A stretch of DNA of 38,851 bases from Lachnospiraceae bacterium. Its GTDB lineage: Bacteria; Bacillota; Clostridia; Lachnospirales; Lachnospiraceae. Below the pieces are notes generated by a model. It was given only the letters and a program-made list of their open reading frames with translations. It was not told the DNA's origin and made no database searches. The DNA is taken from the NCBI GenBank assembly GCA_017471325.1, contig JAFUUX010000127.1, forward strand, positions 1 to 38,851, in the 5' to 3' direction. The number at the start of each line of letters is the position of its first letter. The first letter of the stretch is position 1. The position numbers were made by a program, and so were the translations under genes. This document shows positions 15,860-25,318 of this stretch, piece by piece.

Positions 15860-18574
15860 TTATGCAAATTCTCTTTCCGTATCCAGTACTTTTTCGATCT
15901 TGATAGCACATACCTTATACTCCGGTATCCTGGCATACTTATCCAGCGCTGCATTCGTCAGGATATTCGCATTGCCGTCCGGGAAGTGAAACGGCATCCA
16001 GGTCTCCCTCGGTGACACCTTATCACCCACTCTCGCTGTTGTAAGGATCGAGCCTCTTCTGGAACTTGCCTTTACGAGTTCACCATCCTCGATGCCCAGC
16101 CTTGCGGCATCCTCCGTGTTCATCTCGATGAAGGAATGTCCCTCCCTTTCCATCAGGCCGGGCGTCTTGCCTGTCATCGCCCTGGTATTATAGTGATACA
16201 GAATACGCCCTGTCATCATGATGAACGGATACTCCTCATCCGGAAGTTCCGCACTCGGAATGTATTCCGCCGGATAGAACCAGCCAAGTCCTCTGGTAAA
16301 CTTGCTCACATGCATGATCGGTGTGCCCGGGTGATTCTTATCCAGGCAGGGCCACTGCAGACCGCCCACACGATCCAGGCGGCGATGGCTGATGCCGCCA
16401 AAACTCGGTGTCAGGGAAGCGATCTCATCCATGATCTCCTCGGATGTCATGGCCGGCTGCTTATACCCCATGCGGTTCATCAGATCGATAAAGATATCCG
16501 TATCCAGCCGCATCTCACCTTCAAGTGTGACTGCCTTGCGCACTCTCTGCACACGGCGCTCCGTATTCGAGAAAGTACCTTCCTTTTCCGCGTAACTGGT
16601 ACCCGGCAGCACCACATCTGCCAGCTGCGCTGTCTCTGTCATAAACAGATCATCCACCACTAAGAAGTCCAGGCTTTCCAATGCCTTGCGCACGTGATTC
16701 TGGTCTGCATCGGTTACGATCGGATCCTCACCAAAGATGAACAGACCACGGATCTCCTTGCGGATCGCCGCGCCAAACACGTCGGTCGCAAATACACCCG
16801 GTTTCTTGTTCAGTTCCACGCCCCAGGCCTTTTCAAACTTCTCCATCACCGGTGCATCCGTCACCTTCTGATACCCCGGGAAATGTCCCGGCATGGCACC
16901 CATATCACAGGCACCCTGCACATTGTTCTGTCCGCGCAGCGGGTTCACGCCGCAGCCGCTGCGTCCCAGTTTGCCAACCATCATCGCCATGTTTGACATG
17001 GACATAACGCCTTCCGTACCGGTAGAGTGCTCCGTCACGCCCAGACAATATATGATCGGTGCTTTCTTCGCTTTCGCATACATCAGCGCTGCTTCGCGCA
17101 GATGATCCGGATCGATATGGCATATCTCCGCCACCTTATCCGGTGTATATTCCATCACGATCTTCTTTAATTCTTCATAGCCCTCTGTACGTTCTTTGAT
17201 GAATTCCTCATCCACCAGACCCTCATTGATGATCACATTCATCATGCCGTTTGCAAAGGCCACATTCGTACCCGGCTTTAATTTCAGATGGATATCCGCC
17301 TGCTTGGACAGACCGATATCCCGCGGATCCACCACGATCAGACGGGTTCCTCTGGCTACTGCCTGACGGATCTGCATACCTACAACGGGATGTGCTTCCT
17401 CCGGGTTGGAACCTACCAGCATGATCACATCCACATCCCTTGTGATATCCTGGATCGGGTTGGTCATGGCACCGGAACCCAGCGTCATAGCCAGACCATG
17501 CACGGATGCCGAGTGGCATACACGCGCACAGTTGTCTACGTTGTTTGTGCCAAATGCGCAGCGCACCATCTTCTGCAGCATGTATATATCCTCATTCGGG
17601 GAACGGGAACATGCAAAACCTGCCAGAGAATCCGGTCCGTATTCCTTCTTGATGTTCAGCATCTTCTGCGCGATCAGATCCATGGCCTCATCCCAGCTTG
17701 CCTGTTCAAACTCACCGGTCTCATGGTTTTTGATCAGCGGGTGTTTCAGCCGTTCCGGGGAATGTACGAAATTGAAAGATCCGAAACGTCCCTTCACACA
17801 CAGCATGCCCTGGTTGGACGGGCCGTTTGCCGGTTCTACATCCACGATCACATTATCCTTGACCACCAGGTAATACTGACAGCCCGTTGCGCAGTGCGGG
17901 CAGGTCGTCAGCACTTTCTTGACGCGTCCCGGCTGGTATTTCTTCTTATTCTTTGCGATCAGCGCACCGGTAGGACAGGCCTCCGCGCAGTTACCGCAGG
18001 ATTCACATGCGGTAGTCTTCCAATCCGGTCCGAACGGTGCCTCGATCAGTGTACGTGTACCCAGTTTGCCATTGTGCAGCACGCCATTACCGGCCACCTT
18101 GTTGCAGGTGCTCACACAGCGCTGGCAGTTGATACACAGTTCCGGATAATAGGTCAGGAACGGATTCTCCTTCTTTGCAGGTATCCTCGCCTCTGTACCA
18201 TGGTATACGGAAGTCGTGATCTCGTACTCATTGGAAAGATCCTGCAGCCGGCAGGCGCCGGACTTTGCGCAGGAAAAGCAGCGCACATCGTGATTTGCCA
18301 GCAGCAGATTCAATACCTGCTTACGGCTCTTGACCACGCGTTCGCTTTTGGTCTTCACAACCATACCGTCCTTGATCCTGGTATTGCAGGAAGTGACCAG
18401 ATGGTCATTCCCTTCCACTTCCACTACGCACATCTTGCATGCGCCGATCTCATTCACATCTTTTAAATAGCACAGTGTCGGGATATTGATATCCATAACT
18501 TGTGCTGCCTGCAATATCGTCAGCCGGTCATCCAGCTCCGCTTTGATTCCATCGATCGTAATATTTACTATCAT
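15860..18574 (-). CDS. fdhA: Formate dehydrogenase alpha subunit, Cys type, with NuoG-like N-terminus
   Basis: The 904-residue Mo/W-bis-MGD enzyme interconverts formate and CO2 in the cytoplasm. Cluster ligands are complete: [2Fe-2S] Cys35, 46, 49, 63; NuoG-type His95, Cys99, 102, 108; two ferredoxin [4Fe-4S] at Cys147-157 and Cys190-200; and the catalytic-domain [4Fe-4S] at Cys225, 228, 232, 259. The metal ligand lies in NCARVCHSASVHG: Cys353 with His354 replaces the selenocysteine of other FDHs, so selenium is not required. Molybdopterin blocks (DVIMLVGSNPEEAHPV, MVGKLGRSGCGVNPLRGQNNVQG, DADQNHVRKAL) follow. Its start overlaps the upstream reductase gene by ATGA, so the two are made together. 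Closely related reductases exist, but the FdhD gene and cofactor genes nearby support FDH. Confidence 0.88.
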   Translation of the reverse strand: MIVNITIDGIKAELDDRLTILQAAQVMDINIPTLCYLKDVNEIGACKMCVVEVEGNDHLVTSCNTRIKDGMVVKTKSERVVKSRKQVLNLLLANHDVRCFSCAKSGACRLQDLSNEYEITTSVYHGTEARIPAKKENPFLTYYPELCINCQRCVSTCNKVAGNGVLHNGKLGTRTLIEAPFGPDWKTTACESCGNCAEACPTGALIAKNKKKYQPGRVKKVLTTCPHCATGCQYYLVVKDNVIVDVEPANGPSNQGMLCVKGRFGSFNFVHSPERLKHPLIKNHETGEFEQASWDEAMDLIAQKMLNIKKEYGPDSLAGFACSRSPNEDIYMLQKMVRCAFGTNNVDNCARVCHSASVHGLAMTLGSGAMTNPIQDITRDVDVIMLVGSNPEEAHPVVGMQIRQAVARGTRLIVVDPRDIGLSKQADIHLKLKPGTNVAFANGMMNVIINEGLVDEEFIKERTEGYEELKKIVMEYTPDKVAEICHIDPDHLREAALMYAKAKKAPIIYCLGVTEHSTGTEGVMSMSNMAMMVGKLGRSGCGVNPLRGQNNVQGACDMGAMPGHFPGYQKVTDAPVMEKFEKAWGVELNKKPGVFATDVFGAAIRKEIRGLFIFGEDPIVTDADQNHVRKALESLDFLVVDDLFMTETAQLADVVLPGTSYAEKEGTFSNTERRVQRVRKAVTLEGEMRLDTDIFIDLMNRMGYKQPAMTSEEIMDEIASLTPSFGGISHRRLDRVGGLQWPCLDKNHPGTPIMHVSKFTRGLGWFYPAEYIPSAELPDEEYPFIMMTGRILYHYNTRAMTGKTPGLMEREGHSFIEMNTEDAARLGIEDGELVKASSRRGSILTTARVGDKVSPRETWMPFHFPDGNANILTNAALDKYARIPEYKVCAIKIEKVLDTEREFA

Positions 18575-20403
18575 ACCCGGCCTCCTTCCACCACGCCGCA
18601 GCCAAAGTGGTCACATCTTAAACATTTACGGCATTCCTGCATTGCCTCATCATAGGTCATGCCGTTCTCCACCGGTTCAAAATTCTTCTTGCGCTCCCTT
18701 GCGGAACGGTCCGTCAGATGCACGCGGCCGATATGCGTCCTGTCATTTTCCTTCGGCTCCGGATAATCGATCGCGCCAAGGATCTTGTGATGATATCCCA
18801 GATATTCGTCGATATTGATCGCTGCCACCTTGCCCGCGCCGATCGCCTTGATCACGGTAGCCGGTCCGAAAACGCAGTCACCGCCTGCGAATACTTTCTC
18901 ATAAGATTTCAGCCGTGCCGTCGGCGTTGTCTCAAAGGTCTTGCGCCTAGGATTCACATCATAATCCGCAAACGGCTCGGAAATGATATCCTGGCCGATG
19001 GCCAGAAGCACCACTTCGCAGGGGATCACACGCTTTTCTTCCTTTGCATCCGTCACGCTGGGTTTCCCTGCACGGTATGCGGAAATGATCTGCGGCTGCA
19101 TCTCAAATCCTACTACGTTGTTGTTTTCATCTACCTTAATGGCTCTCGGTGCATTCAGGGTAAGCAGTTCCACGCCCTCCTCGATCGCACCCTGGATCTC
19201 CGAAGGCAGTGCCGTCATATCGATCTGGCGCCTGCGGTATACCACGGTCACTTCGTCCGCATGGCAGCGAATCGCGCTGCGGCAGGCATCCATAGCCACA
19301 TTTCCGCCGCCGATCACGACTACGCGCTTGCCGGAAAAATCAGGGATATCCCCCCTGCCGATCCGCCCTAAAATATCCACTGCGGAATATACGCCATTCG
19401 CATCGGCCCCCGGCACATCCACACGCTTGCCGCCCTGGGCACCGATAGAGATATACACCGCATCATACTCCTCTCGGATCTGTTCCATGCTCAGGTCTTT
19501 GGGGATCTCCACATTGTATTTTACTTCAATGTTTCCGGTAGAAAGGATCGCATTGATATCCTGATCCAGCCTGTCCTTCGGCAGACGGTAGTTCGGTATG
19601 CCGTAACGCAGCATGCCGCCCAAATGATCCTTTTCCTCATATACCACTACCTTATGTCCCATCAGTGAAAGGTAATAAGCCGCAGTCAGACCGGAAGGAC
19701 CGCCGCCGACCACAGCCACCTTCTTTCCGGTGGTCACATTGCACTCCGGCACTTTGACCTGGTCTGCGGAAATCTGGTCTACAGCAAATTTTTTCAGGCC
19801 GCGGATATTGACCGGGCTGTCCAGGAAATCCCTGCGGCATTTTTCCTCACAGGGATGCTCACAGATAAATGCGCAGGCCGTCGGGAACGGATTGTCCAGA
19901 CGGATGCAGTTGATCGCGTCCGCATATCGGTGTTCGCCGATCAGCGCGATATAGTTCGGGATATCCACATGCGCGGGACAATAAGAAACACAGGGGATCT
20001 TCTGCCCCACTTCGTCCTGACATCTGTGGTCATTGATATGGCTTAAATACTCGTCTTTAAAGAGTTCCACGCTTTCCAAAACGATGCGCGCCGCTTCATA
20101 TCCGATGGCGCAGTCCGCGGTATCCTCGATCATATGGCAGAGTTCCACCATATCATCCAGCGTCTTCATATCCGCTTTGCCATCCACGATGTCACGCATC
20201 ATATTTTCCACCTGCTCCAAGCCGTCCCGGCAGGGAACACACTTACCGCAGGTCTGGCTCCTGGCGCTCTGCAGGAAGGAAAGCTGCACGGCGATCGGGC
20301 ATACGCCCGGCGGATTCCCCTTGACACGCTTCACAAAACGGTCAAGGAACTTCATTGTCTTTTCATTCATTTCATTCTTGTAGATCACTGTCTGTGAGTG
20401 CAT
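18571..20403 (-). CDS. FDH electron-transfer subunit: NuoF-type Fe-S tail fused to GltD-like NADPH flavoprotein
   Basis: The 610 residues join parts not usual in one chain. Residues ~30-120 match the C-terminal [4Fe-4S] domain of NuoF (TCGKCVPCRDGLEQ with Cys52, 55, 58; Cys98). Residues ~130-600 are a glutamate-synthase small-subunit/SfrB-like oxidoreductase: Cys-rich Fe-S stretch (CVSYCPAHVDIPNYI, CEHPCEEKC), FAD site VVGGGPSGLTAAYY (231-244), second nucleotide site VVVIGGGNVAMDA (361-373) with YRRR at 390, typical of NADPH binding, and a final CRKCLRC. The FMN/NADH part of NuoF is absent, so NADP(H) is the likely partner of FDH. An AAGGAGGAG site before the ATG at 20403 fixes the start; the frame is open to 20475. 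The 217 bases upstream hold a cre-like site and no gene. Confidence 0.85.
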   Translation of the reverse strand: MHSQTVIYKNEMNEKTMKFLDRFVKRVKGNPPGVCPIAVQLSFLQSARSQTCGKCVPCRDGLEQVENMMRDIVDGKADMKTLDDMVELCHMIEDTADCAIGYEAARIVLESVELFKDEYLSHINDHRCQDEVGQKIPCVSYCPAHVDIPNYIALIGEHRYADAINCIRLDNPFPTACAFICEHPCEEKCRRDFLDSPVNIRGLKKFAVDQISADQVKVPECNVTTGKKVAVVGGGPSGLTAAYYLSLMGHKVVVYEEKDHLGGMLRYGIPNYRLPKDRLDQDINAILSTGNIEVKYNVEIPKDLSMEQIREEYDAVYISIGAQGGKRVDVPGADANGVYSAVDILGRIGRGDIPDFSGKRVVVIGGGNVAMDACRSAIRCHADEVTVVYRRRQIDMTALPSEIQGAIEEGVELLTLNAPRAIKVDENNNVVGFEMQPQIISAYRAGKPSVTDAKEEKRVIPCEVVLLAIGQDIISEPFADYDVNPRRKTFETTPTARLKSYEKVFAGGDCVFGPATVIKAIGAGKVAAINIDEYLGYHHKILGAIDYPEPKENDRTHIGRVHLTDRSARERKKNFEPVENGMTYDEAMQECRKCLRCDHFGCGVVEGGRV

Positions 20404-20526
20404 GAAAGCTCCTCCTTTTGTCCCCCAATTACATGGTGATATTTTGTGTGTACATATGTGTCCCCGGATGAACATATATATTTGCTATGCACGGACTGCT
20501 CACATACATACTCAGATGTACTTCCG

Positions 20527-20540
20527 TGTAAGCGTTTACA
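20527..20540. promoter_or_regulatory. cre-like / LacI-family operator upstream of the FDH operon
   Basis: TGTAAGCGTTTACA fits the CcpA catabolite-responsive element pattern (TG-N-AA-N-CG-N-TT-N-CA), inside a 7-bp inverted repeat CGTGTAA/TTACACG. It lies about 125 bases before the start codon. A weak -10 (TAGAAT on the minus strand near 20586) would place it downstream of the start site, consistent with roadblock repression. Another LacI-type regulator could use it instead. Confidence 0.5.
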
Positions 20541-20620
20541 CGCCTGAAAATCCAACCTGCTAAACACTTACCACTGTATATTCTATCACATTTTTTTTCA
20601 CTTGTATATTTTATTTATTA

Positions 20621-20866
20621 CTAACCTTTGTTAGATTGGTCTAATCCCCATTCTTTCCCTTTCTCATCACCGGGCAGGGCCTTTCCGGGCTTCTCCGGCA
20701 CCGCTTTTGTCCTGCAACACTCTTTTTGCCTGCATGTACAGTCTCCGCCGCAGCAGCCGCATCCGCCCCTCCTTGTATTTTTTATGATTCTGCGCAGCGC
20801 CAGAAAAACAACTGCGCATACAATGAGCAAAATGACCAGATCTGCAGGGTTGATCGCATCAGGCAT
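20621..20866 (-). CDS. FeoB-associated Cys-rich membrane protein
   Basis: An 81-residue protein with one membrane helix (LVILLIVCAVVFLALRRII) followed by a Cys-rich cytoplasmic tail (GGCGCCGGDCTCRQKECC). This is the FeoB-associated Cys-rich family, thought to help ferrous iron uptake much as FeoC-type accessories do. The ATG at 20866 with AGGTG upstream is used; the frame is open to 20968 but there it overlaps feoAB coding. It follows the feoAB stop by 11 bases, so it is in the same operon. Confidence 0.88.
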   Translation of the reverse strand: MPDAINPADLVILLIVCAVVFLALRRIIKNTRRGGCGCCGGDCTCRQKECCRTKAVPEKPGKALPGDEKGKEWGLDQSNKG

Positions 20867-20877
20867 CCGCAGGCACC

Positions 20878-23226
20878 TCACATTCCCATTGCCGTACCGG
20901 CCAGCTGCACGATCACTGCCGCGCACCAGGCGATCACGCACTGCCATATGACCACACTGACAGCCCATTTACTGCCCAGTTCCCTGCGGATGGCCGCCAC
21001 TGCCGCCACACAGGGCGTATAGAGCAGCGAAAACACCAGAAGGGACGCTGCCGTCAGCGGCGACATCGCATCCGACACGCCCTGCGCAAAAAGCACCTCC
21101 AGCGTGGATACCACGCTCTCTTTTGCCATAAACCCGGAAAACAGAGCCGTGCAGATCCGCCAGTCGCCCAGGCCTGCCGGGCGCATCAGCGGTGCCAGCC
21201 AGCCCGAGACCATGGCCAGGATACTGTCTGCCGAATCCTCCACCATATGAAAACCGATATCAAAACTCTGCAGCAGCCATACCATCACCGTTGCCACCAG
21301 GATCACGGAAAAAGCACGCTGCAGGAAATCCTTGGCCTTTTCCCACAGCAACTGCAGCACATTCTTTGCCCCCGGCAGACGGTAATTCGGCAGTTCCATC
21401 ACAAACGGCACTGCATCCCCTTTAAAAAGCGTATTCCTATACAGCAGCGCCACCAGTATGCCGGCAAGTATCCCCAGCAGATAAAGCCCTACCATGATCA
21501 ATCCGCCCTGCTTCGGGAAAAAGGCATTGACAAAGAACGCATAGATCGGCAGTTTGGCAGTGCAACTCATAAACGGCGTCAGCAGGATCGTCATCCTGCG
21601 GTCCCGCTCACTGGATAAAGTCCTCGTTGCCATCACGGCCGGCACGGTACAGCCAAAACCGATGAGCATAGGGACGATGCTGCGGCCCGACAGGCCTATC
21701 TTTCTCAGCAGACGGTCCATCACAAATGCCACTCTGGCGATATAGCCCGAATCTTCCAACAGGGACAGAAAAAAGAACAGCGTCACGATGACCGGCAAAA
21801 AAGAAAGCACGCTGCCCACGCCTGCGAAAATACCATCCAGGATCAGTCCCTGCAGGCTTTCGTTGACATTTAATGCCGCCAGGCCGTCTGCCGCCACGCC
21901 GCTCAGAGCCTCGATCCCCATATCCAACACTTCCTGCAACCACGCCCCGATCACATTAAAGGTCAGCCAGAATACCAGTCCCATGATGGCGATAAACGCC
22001 GGGATCGCCGTGTACCTGCCGGTCAGGAAACGGTCGATCTTCTCACTGCGCAGCCGCTCCCTGCTCTCCTGCGGCTTTTTCACCGTTTCTGCACAGATTT
22101 TTTTGATAAACGCAAAACGCATATCCGCAATGGCAGCGGCACGGTCCAGCCCGCGCTCATGCTCCATCTGCAGTACGATATGCTCCATCGTCTCTTTCTC
22201 ATTCTGATCCAGGGACAACTGTTCGATCAGCAGGCTGTCTCCCTCGATCACCTTGCTTGCCGCAAAGCGCAGGGGCAGCCCCGCCGTCTTTGCGTGATCT
22301 TCGATCAGATGCGCTACCGCGTGTATGCAGCGGTGTACCGCCCCTCCGTTGTCGCTCTCGTCGCAAAAATCCTGCCGCCCCGGCCGCTCCTGATATTTTG
22401 CGATATGTACGGCATGGCTTACCAGTTCATCCACGCCCTCATTCTTGGCCGCAGAGATCGGCACCACCGGCACCCCCAGCTGCCGCTCCATCTCGTTGAT
22501 ATCCACTGTACCGCCATTTGCGCGCAGTTCATCCATCATGTTCAGTGCCACTACCATGGGGATGTTCATCTCCAAAAGCTGCATGGTCAGATACAGATTC
22601 CGCTCTATATTGGTCGCATCCACGATATTGATGATCGCCTTGGGCTCACCGCCCAGCACAAAATTACGCGATACGATCTCCTCACTGCTGTAAGGCGACA
22701 TCGAATAGATCCCCGGCAGATCCGTCACCAGGGTATTGGCCTGCCCGCGGATCGGTCCGTCCTTGCGGTCCACCGTCACGCCCGGAAAATTCCCTACATG
22801 CTGGTTTGCGCCGGTCAGCTGGTTAAACAGCGTCGTCTTACCGCAGTTCTGGTTCCCGACCAGCGCAAAAGCGAGTAGTGTTCCCTCCGGCAAAGGATCA
22901 CCGCTGCCTTTGGGATGATACTTTCCGCCTTCTCCCAGTCCCGGATGCACACTGGGCCTGCGCTCTTTCTGCGGCTTTTCCGCCGACAGCTTCTCCGGCG
23001 CCTTCAGTGCCTCCACCCCGATCTTCTCTGCCTCGCTCAGACGCAGTGTCAGTTCATATCCATGCAGCATCACTTCCATGGGATCCCCCATGGGCGCATA
23101 TTTTACGATACGGATCTCCGCTCCGGGGATCACGCCCATATCCAAAAAATGCTGCCGCAGCGCTCCCTCGCCGCCCACACTGCGGATCACCGCAGTGGTT
23201 CCGATCTTCAACTCTTTTAATGTCAC
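20878..23226 (-). CDS. feoB: Ferrous iron transporter, FeoA-FeoB fusion
   Basis: Imports Fe2+ across the cytoplasmic membrane. Residues 1-~72 are a FeoA SH3-like domain (MTLKELKIGTTAVIRS, QHFLDMGVIPGAEI). A charged linker leads to the FeoB G domain with P-loop GNQNCGKTT (124-132), NFPGVTVDRKDG, DLPGIYSMSPYS and ALNMMDE, then the Gate/core membrane region (VPMLIGFGCTVPAVMATRTL, LLTPFMSCTAKLPIYAFF). The start is taken as GTG at 23226, because AGGAAG stands 7 bases before it and MTLKELK is the FeoA start; an upstream TTG at 23244 is possible. It lies 46 bases after the MOSC-MogA gene, so iron supply may be co-transcribed with the cofactor genes for the Fe-S-rich FDH. Confidence 0.93.
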   Translation of the reverse strand: MTLKELKIGTTAVIRSVGGEGALRQHFLDMGVIPGAEIRIVKYAPMGDPMEVMLHGYELTLRLSEAEKIGVEALKAPEKLSAEKPQKERRPSVHPGLGEGGKYHPKGSGDPLPEGTLLAFALVGNQNCGKTTLFNQLTGANQHVGNFPGVTVDRKDGPIRGQANTLVTDLPGIYSMSPYSSEEIVSRNFVLGGEPKAIINIVDATNIERNLYLTMQLLEMNIPMVVALNMMDELRANGGTVDINEMERQLGVPVVPISAAKNEGVDELVSHAVHIAKYQERPGRQDFCDESDNGGAVHRCIHAVAHLIEDHAKTAGLPLRFAASKVIEGDSLLIEQLSLDQNEKETMEHIVLQMEHERGLDRAAAIADMRFAFIKKICAETVKKPQESRERLRSEKIDRFLTGRYTAIPAFIAIMGLVFWLTFNVIGAWLQEVLDMGIEALSGVAADGLAALNVNESLQGLILDGIFAGVGSVLSFLPVIVTLFFFLSLLEDSGYIARVAFVMDRLLRKIGLSGRSIVPMLIGFGCTVPAVMATRTLSSERDRRMTILLTPFMSCTAKLPIYAFFVNAFFPKQGGLIMVGLYLLGILAGILVALLYRNTLFKGDAVPFVMELPNYRLPGAKNVLQLLWEKAKDFLQRAFSVILVATVMVWLLQSFDIGFHMVEDSADSILAMVSGWLAPLMRPAGLGDWRICTALFSGFMAKESVVSTLEVLFAQGVSDAMSPLTAASLLVFSLLYTPCVAAVAAIRRELGSKWAVSVVIWQCVIAWCAAVIVQLAGTAMGM

Positions 23227-23272
23227 AAAATTACTTCCTTTCAACTTTCTGACTTTCCGACTTCCCGTCCTC

Positions 23273-24199
23273 TTACCTGCTGCCGCATTCCCCTTCCCGT
23301 CCGGTCAGGATCCCCATACCGTGGGACAATGCCGGCAAAACATAATCCAGGCATTCCCGTACAGCCTTCGGACTGCCCGGCAGGTTGATGATCAGCGAAC
23401 GATTGCGCATCACACTCACCGCCCTGGAAAGCATCGCCCTGGGCGTGATCTGCAGGCTGTTCCAGCGGATCGCCTCCGCGATGCCCGGCACCTGTCTGGT
23501 CGCGGCACGCAGGGTTGCCTCCGGCGTATGATCCCTTGCGGAGAGCCCTGTCCCGCCGGTCGTAAATACCGCATCCACTTTTTCTTCATCCACCAGGCGC
23601 ACCAGTTCCTTATAGATCGCATCCTCATCATCTGCCAATACACCCACACTTTTTACAGCATAGCCAAAGCCTTTTAAGCACGCTGCCGCTGCCGGCCCGC
23701 TGATATCCTCGCGCTCACCGCGGCTGCCTTTATCACTGGCCGTGAGCACGGCTGCCGTATAACCGTTCGGCGCCACCACCTCCAGCGTATCTCCCGTCTG
23801 CACCGTGCCGCCACGCAGCACGACCGCAAACACTCCTTCCCGCGGCATGATGCAGTCACCCACCATCTTATAGATCTCACATTCGGAATGGCATTTTTTT
23901 CCGATCTGCGTCAGTTCCAGCACCACCTCGCCGCAGCGGAAGACCGTGCCGACAGGCAGTGTCTTAAGATCATATCCCTCCACCAGCAGATTTTCCCCGA
24001 ATGCGCCGTCCTCCACCTTTGCGCCCCGTGCCCGGAATTTCTCGACTTCCTCAAAACTTAACAAACTCACCTGCCGATGCCATTTCCCGGCATGGGCGTC
24101 ATTTTCCAGTCCCCAGTTTTCGATCAGCCTGGCACTTCCCACATTCTTCTTTGCCGTGCCTTTCTGCTCGCTGATGCATACCGCTCTTACGATCCCCAT
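23273..24199 (-). CDS. MOSC domain fused to MogA/MoaB molybdopterin adenylyltransferase
   Basis: The 308 residues contain an N-terminal MOSC domain (1-~143; NWGLENDAHAGKWHRQVSLL, GAFGENLLVEG, GKKCHSECEIY with the conserved Cys) and a C-terminal MogA/MoaB domain (148-308; AAVLTASDKGSRGEREDISG, VFTTGGTGLSARDHTPEA, LIINLPGSPKAVRECLDYVL). MogA adenylates molybdopterin before metal insertion by MoeA; MOSC domains carry sulfur or bind the cofactor. AAGGAGGG precedes the ATG at 24199 by 10 bases. It is 74 bases after moaA. The fusion recurs in Clostridia and puts cofactor adenylation and a sulfur/cofactor handler in one chain. Confidence 0.9.
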   Translation of the reverse strand: MGIVRAVCISEQKGTAKKNVGSARLIENWGLENDAHAGKWHRQVSLLSFEEVEKFRARGAKVEDGAFGENLLVEGYDLKTLPVGTVFRCGEVVLELTQIGKKCHSECEIYKMVGDCIMPREGVFAVVLRGGTVQTGDTLEVVAPNGYTAAVLTASDKGSRGEREDISGPAAAACLKGFGYAVKSVGVLADDEDAIYKELVRLVDEEKVDAVFTTGGTGLSARDHTPEATLRAATRQVPGIAEAIRWNSLQITPRAMLSRAVSVMRNRSLIINLPGSPKAVRECLDYVLPALSHGMGILTGREGECGSR

Positions 24200-24273
24200 C
24201 TTTCCTACACCCTCCTTCTTTCTCTGTCCGGCTTTCCCATCCCGAAACACCTGCGATACGAAATACCGCGCCC

Positions 24274-25245
24274 TTACCCGCCGATCTGGTTCATGCGCCT
24301 GTTTTCGGCCGCATCATCTCCTGCTGCGCCAAAACAATGCTGCTTCGGCTTCTGCCATACGGCCGCGCTGATGTTTTCCCGGATCTCCTCCTCGGATACA
24401 CCGCCGCGCAGGAGCGCCCGCAGGTCGATCCCGTCTTTATAATACAGGCACAACTTCAGCCGTCCCTCTGCCGTCAGCCGTAAGCGGTTGCATTGTTCAC
24501 AAAAGCGGTGTGAGATCGGTGAGATAAAGCCGATCCTCCCCGCAAAACCGTCAATGCGGTAATACTCTGCCGGTCCCTCCGTATCGCTCTTCAGTTTTTC
24601 TGCCGCACCGTAAGCCCCGTCCAGCATCTGAAGGATCTCTGCCGTCGGTATCCCGTGGAACTGTTTCCCCAATCCGATGGGCATGAGTTCGATAAAGCGC
24701 ACATCGATCTGTCTGTCCTTTGCAAACTGCACCAGTTCCACTAATTCCCCGCCGTTCAGTTCCCGGCAGGGAACACAATTCAGTTTCACGCGCAGCCCGT
24801 CAGCGTAAGCGGCCTCTATCCCCTGCAGCACCTCCCGCAGATGTTCCGTGCCGGTGATCTTCCGAAAAGAATCCGCGTGCAGCGTATCAATGCTGATATT
24901 GACACTGTCAAGCCCTGCCGCTTTCAGTTCCGGCAGCATTTGGGCCAGCAGCACGCCATTGGTCGTTAGCGCCACCTGCCCGATCCCCGGCGTGGCATGC
25001 AGCCTGCGCACCAGTTCCGTGATGTTTTTGCGCACCAGCGGTTCCCCGCCGGTCAGCCGCACCTTTTTTATCCCCATCCCGGCCATGATCCGCACCAGTT
25101 CCGCGATCTCTTCCAGCGTCAGCACATCCTTATGCGGCACACAGGGTACGCCCTCCGGCGGCATACAGTAGCGGCAGCGCAGATTACATTTATCCGTAAC
25201 AGAGATCCGCAGATATTCTATTTCCCGTCCATAAGCATCTTTCAT
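24274..25245 (-). CDS. moaA: GTP 3',8-cyclase
   Basis: A radical SAM enzyme for the first step of molybdenum cofactor synthesis, turning GTP into 3',8-cyclo-H2GTP for MoaC. The SAM cluster motif is Cys20, Cys24, Cys27 (VTDKCNLRCRYCMPPEG). The second, substrate-binding cluster uses Cys249, Cys252, Cys266 (RFCEQCNRLRLTAEGRLKLC). The chain ends RRMNQIGG, the double-Gly tail needed for activity in the family. Length 323 is normal. AAAGG stands 8 bases upstream. It follows modC by 73 bases. Confidence 0.95.
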   Translation of the reverse strand: MKDAYGREIEYLRISVTDKCNLRCRYCMPPEGVPCVPHKDVLTLEEIAELVRIMAGMGIKKVRLTGGEPLVRKNITELVRRLHATPGIGQVALTTNGVLLAQMLPELKAAGLDSVNISIDTLHADSFRKITGTEHLREVLQGIEAAYADGLRVKLNCVPCRELNGGELVELVQFAKDRQIDVRFIELMPIGLGKQFHGIPTAEILQMLDGAYGAAEKLKSDTEGPAEYYRIDGFAGRIGFISPISHRFCEQCNRLRLTAEGRLKLCLYYKDGIDLRALLRGGVSEEEIRENISAAVWQKPKQHCFGAAGDDAAENRRMNQIGG

Positions 25246-25318
25246 GCGTCAAACCTTTCATCCTGCATCCGGATCACCTGCCTCCGGTGCTCCCATACAC
25301 TACAGTGCGACCGCCGCT

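Noticed and set aside
17506..17526. Selenocysteine site in fdhA
   Set aside because: The metal-ligand codon encodes Cys (RVCHSA), not TGA, so no recoding is needed.
17288..18466. Long plus-strand open frame (392 codons) opposite fdhA
   Set aside because: It is antisense to a complete FDH domain series, has many Cys/His/Arg from reversed codons and no ribosome site; a shadow of the high-GC minus gene.
25246..25318. Moco-type riboswitch before moaA
   Set aside because: The 73-base gap has small stems (CACTGTAGTG) but is too short for, and lacks the layout of, the Moco RNA motif.
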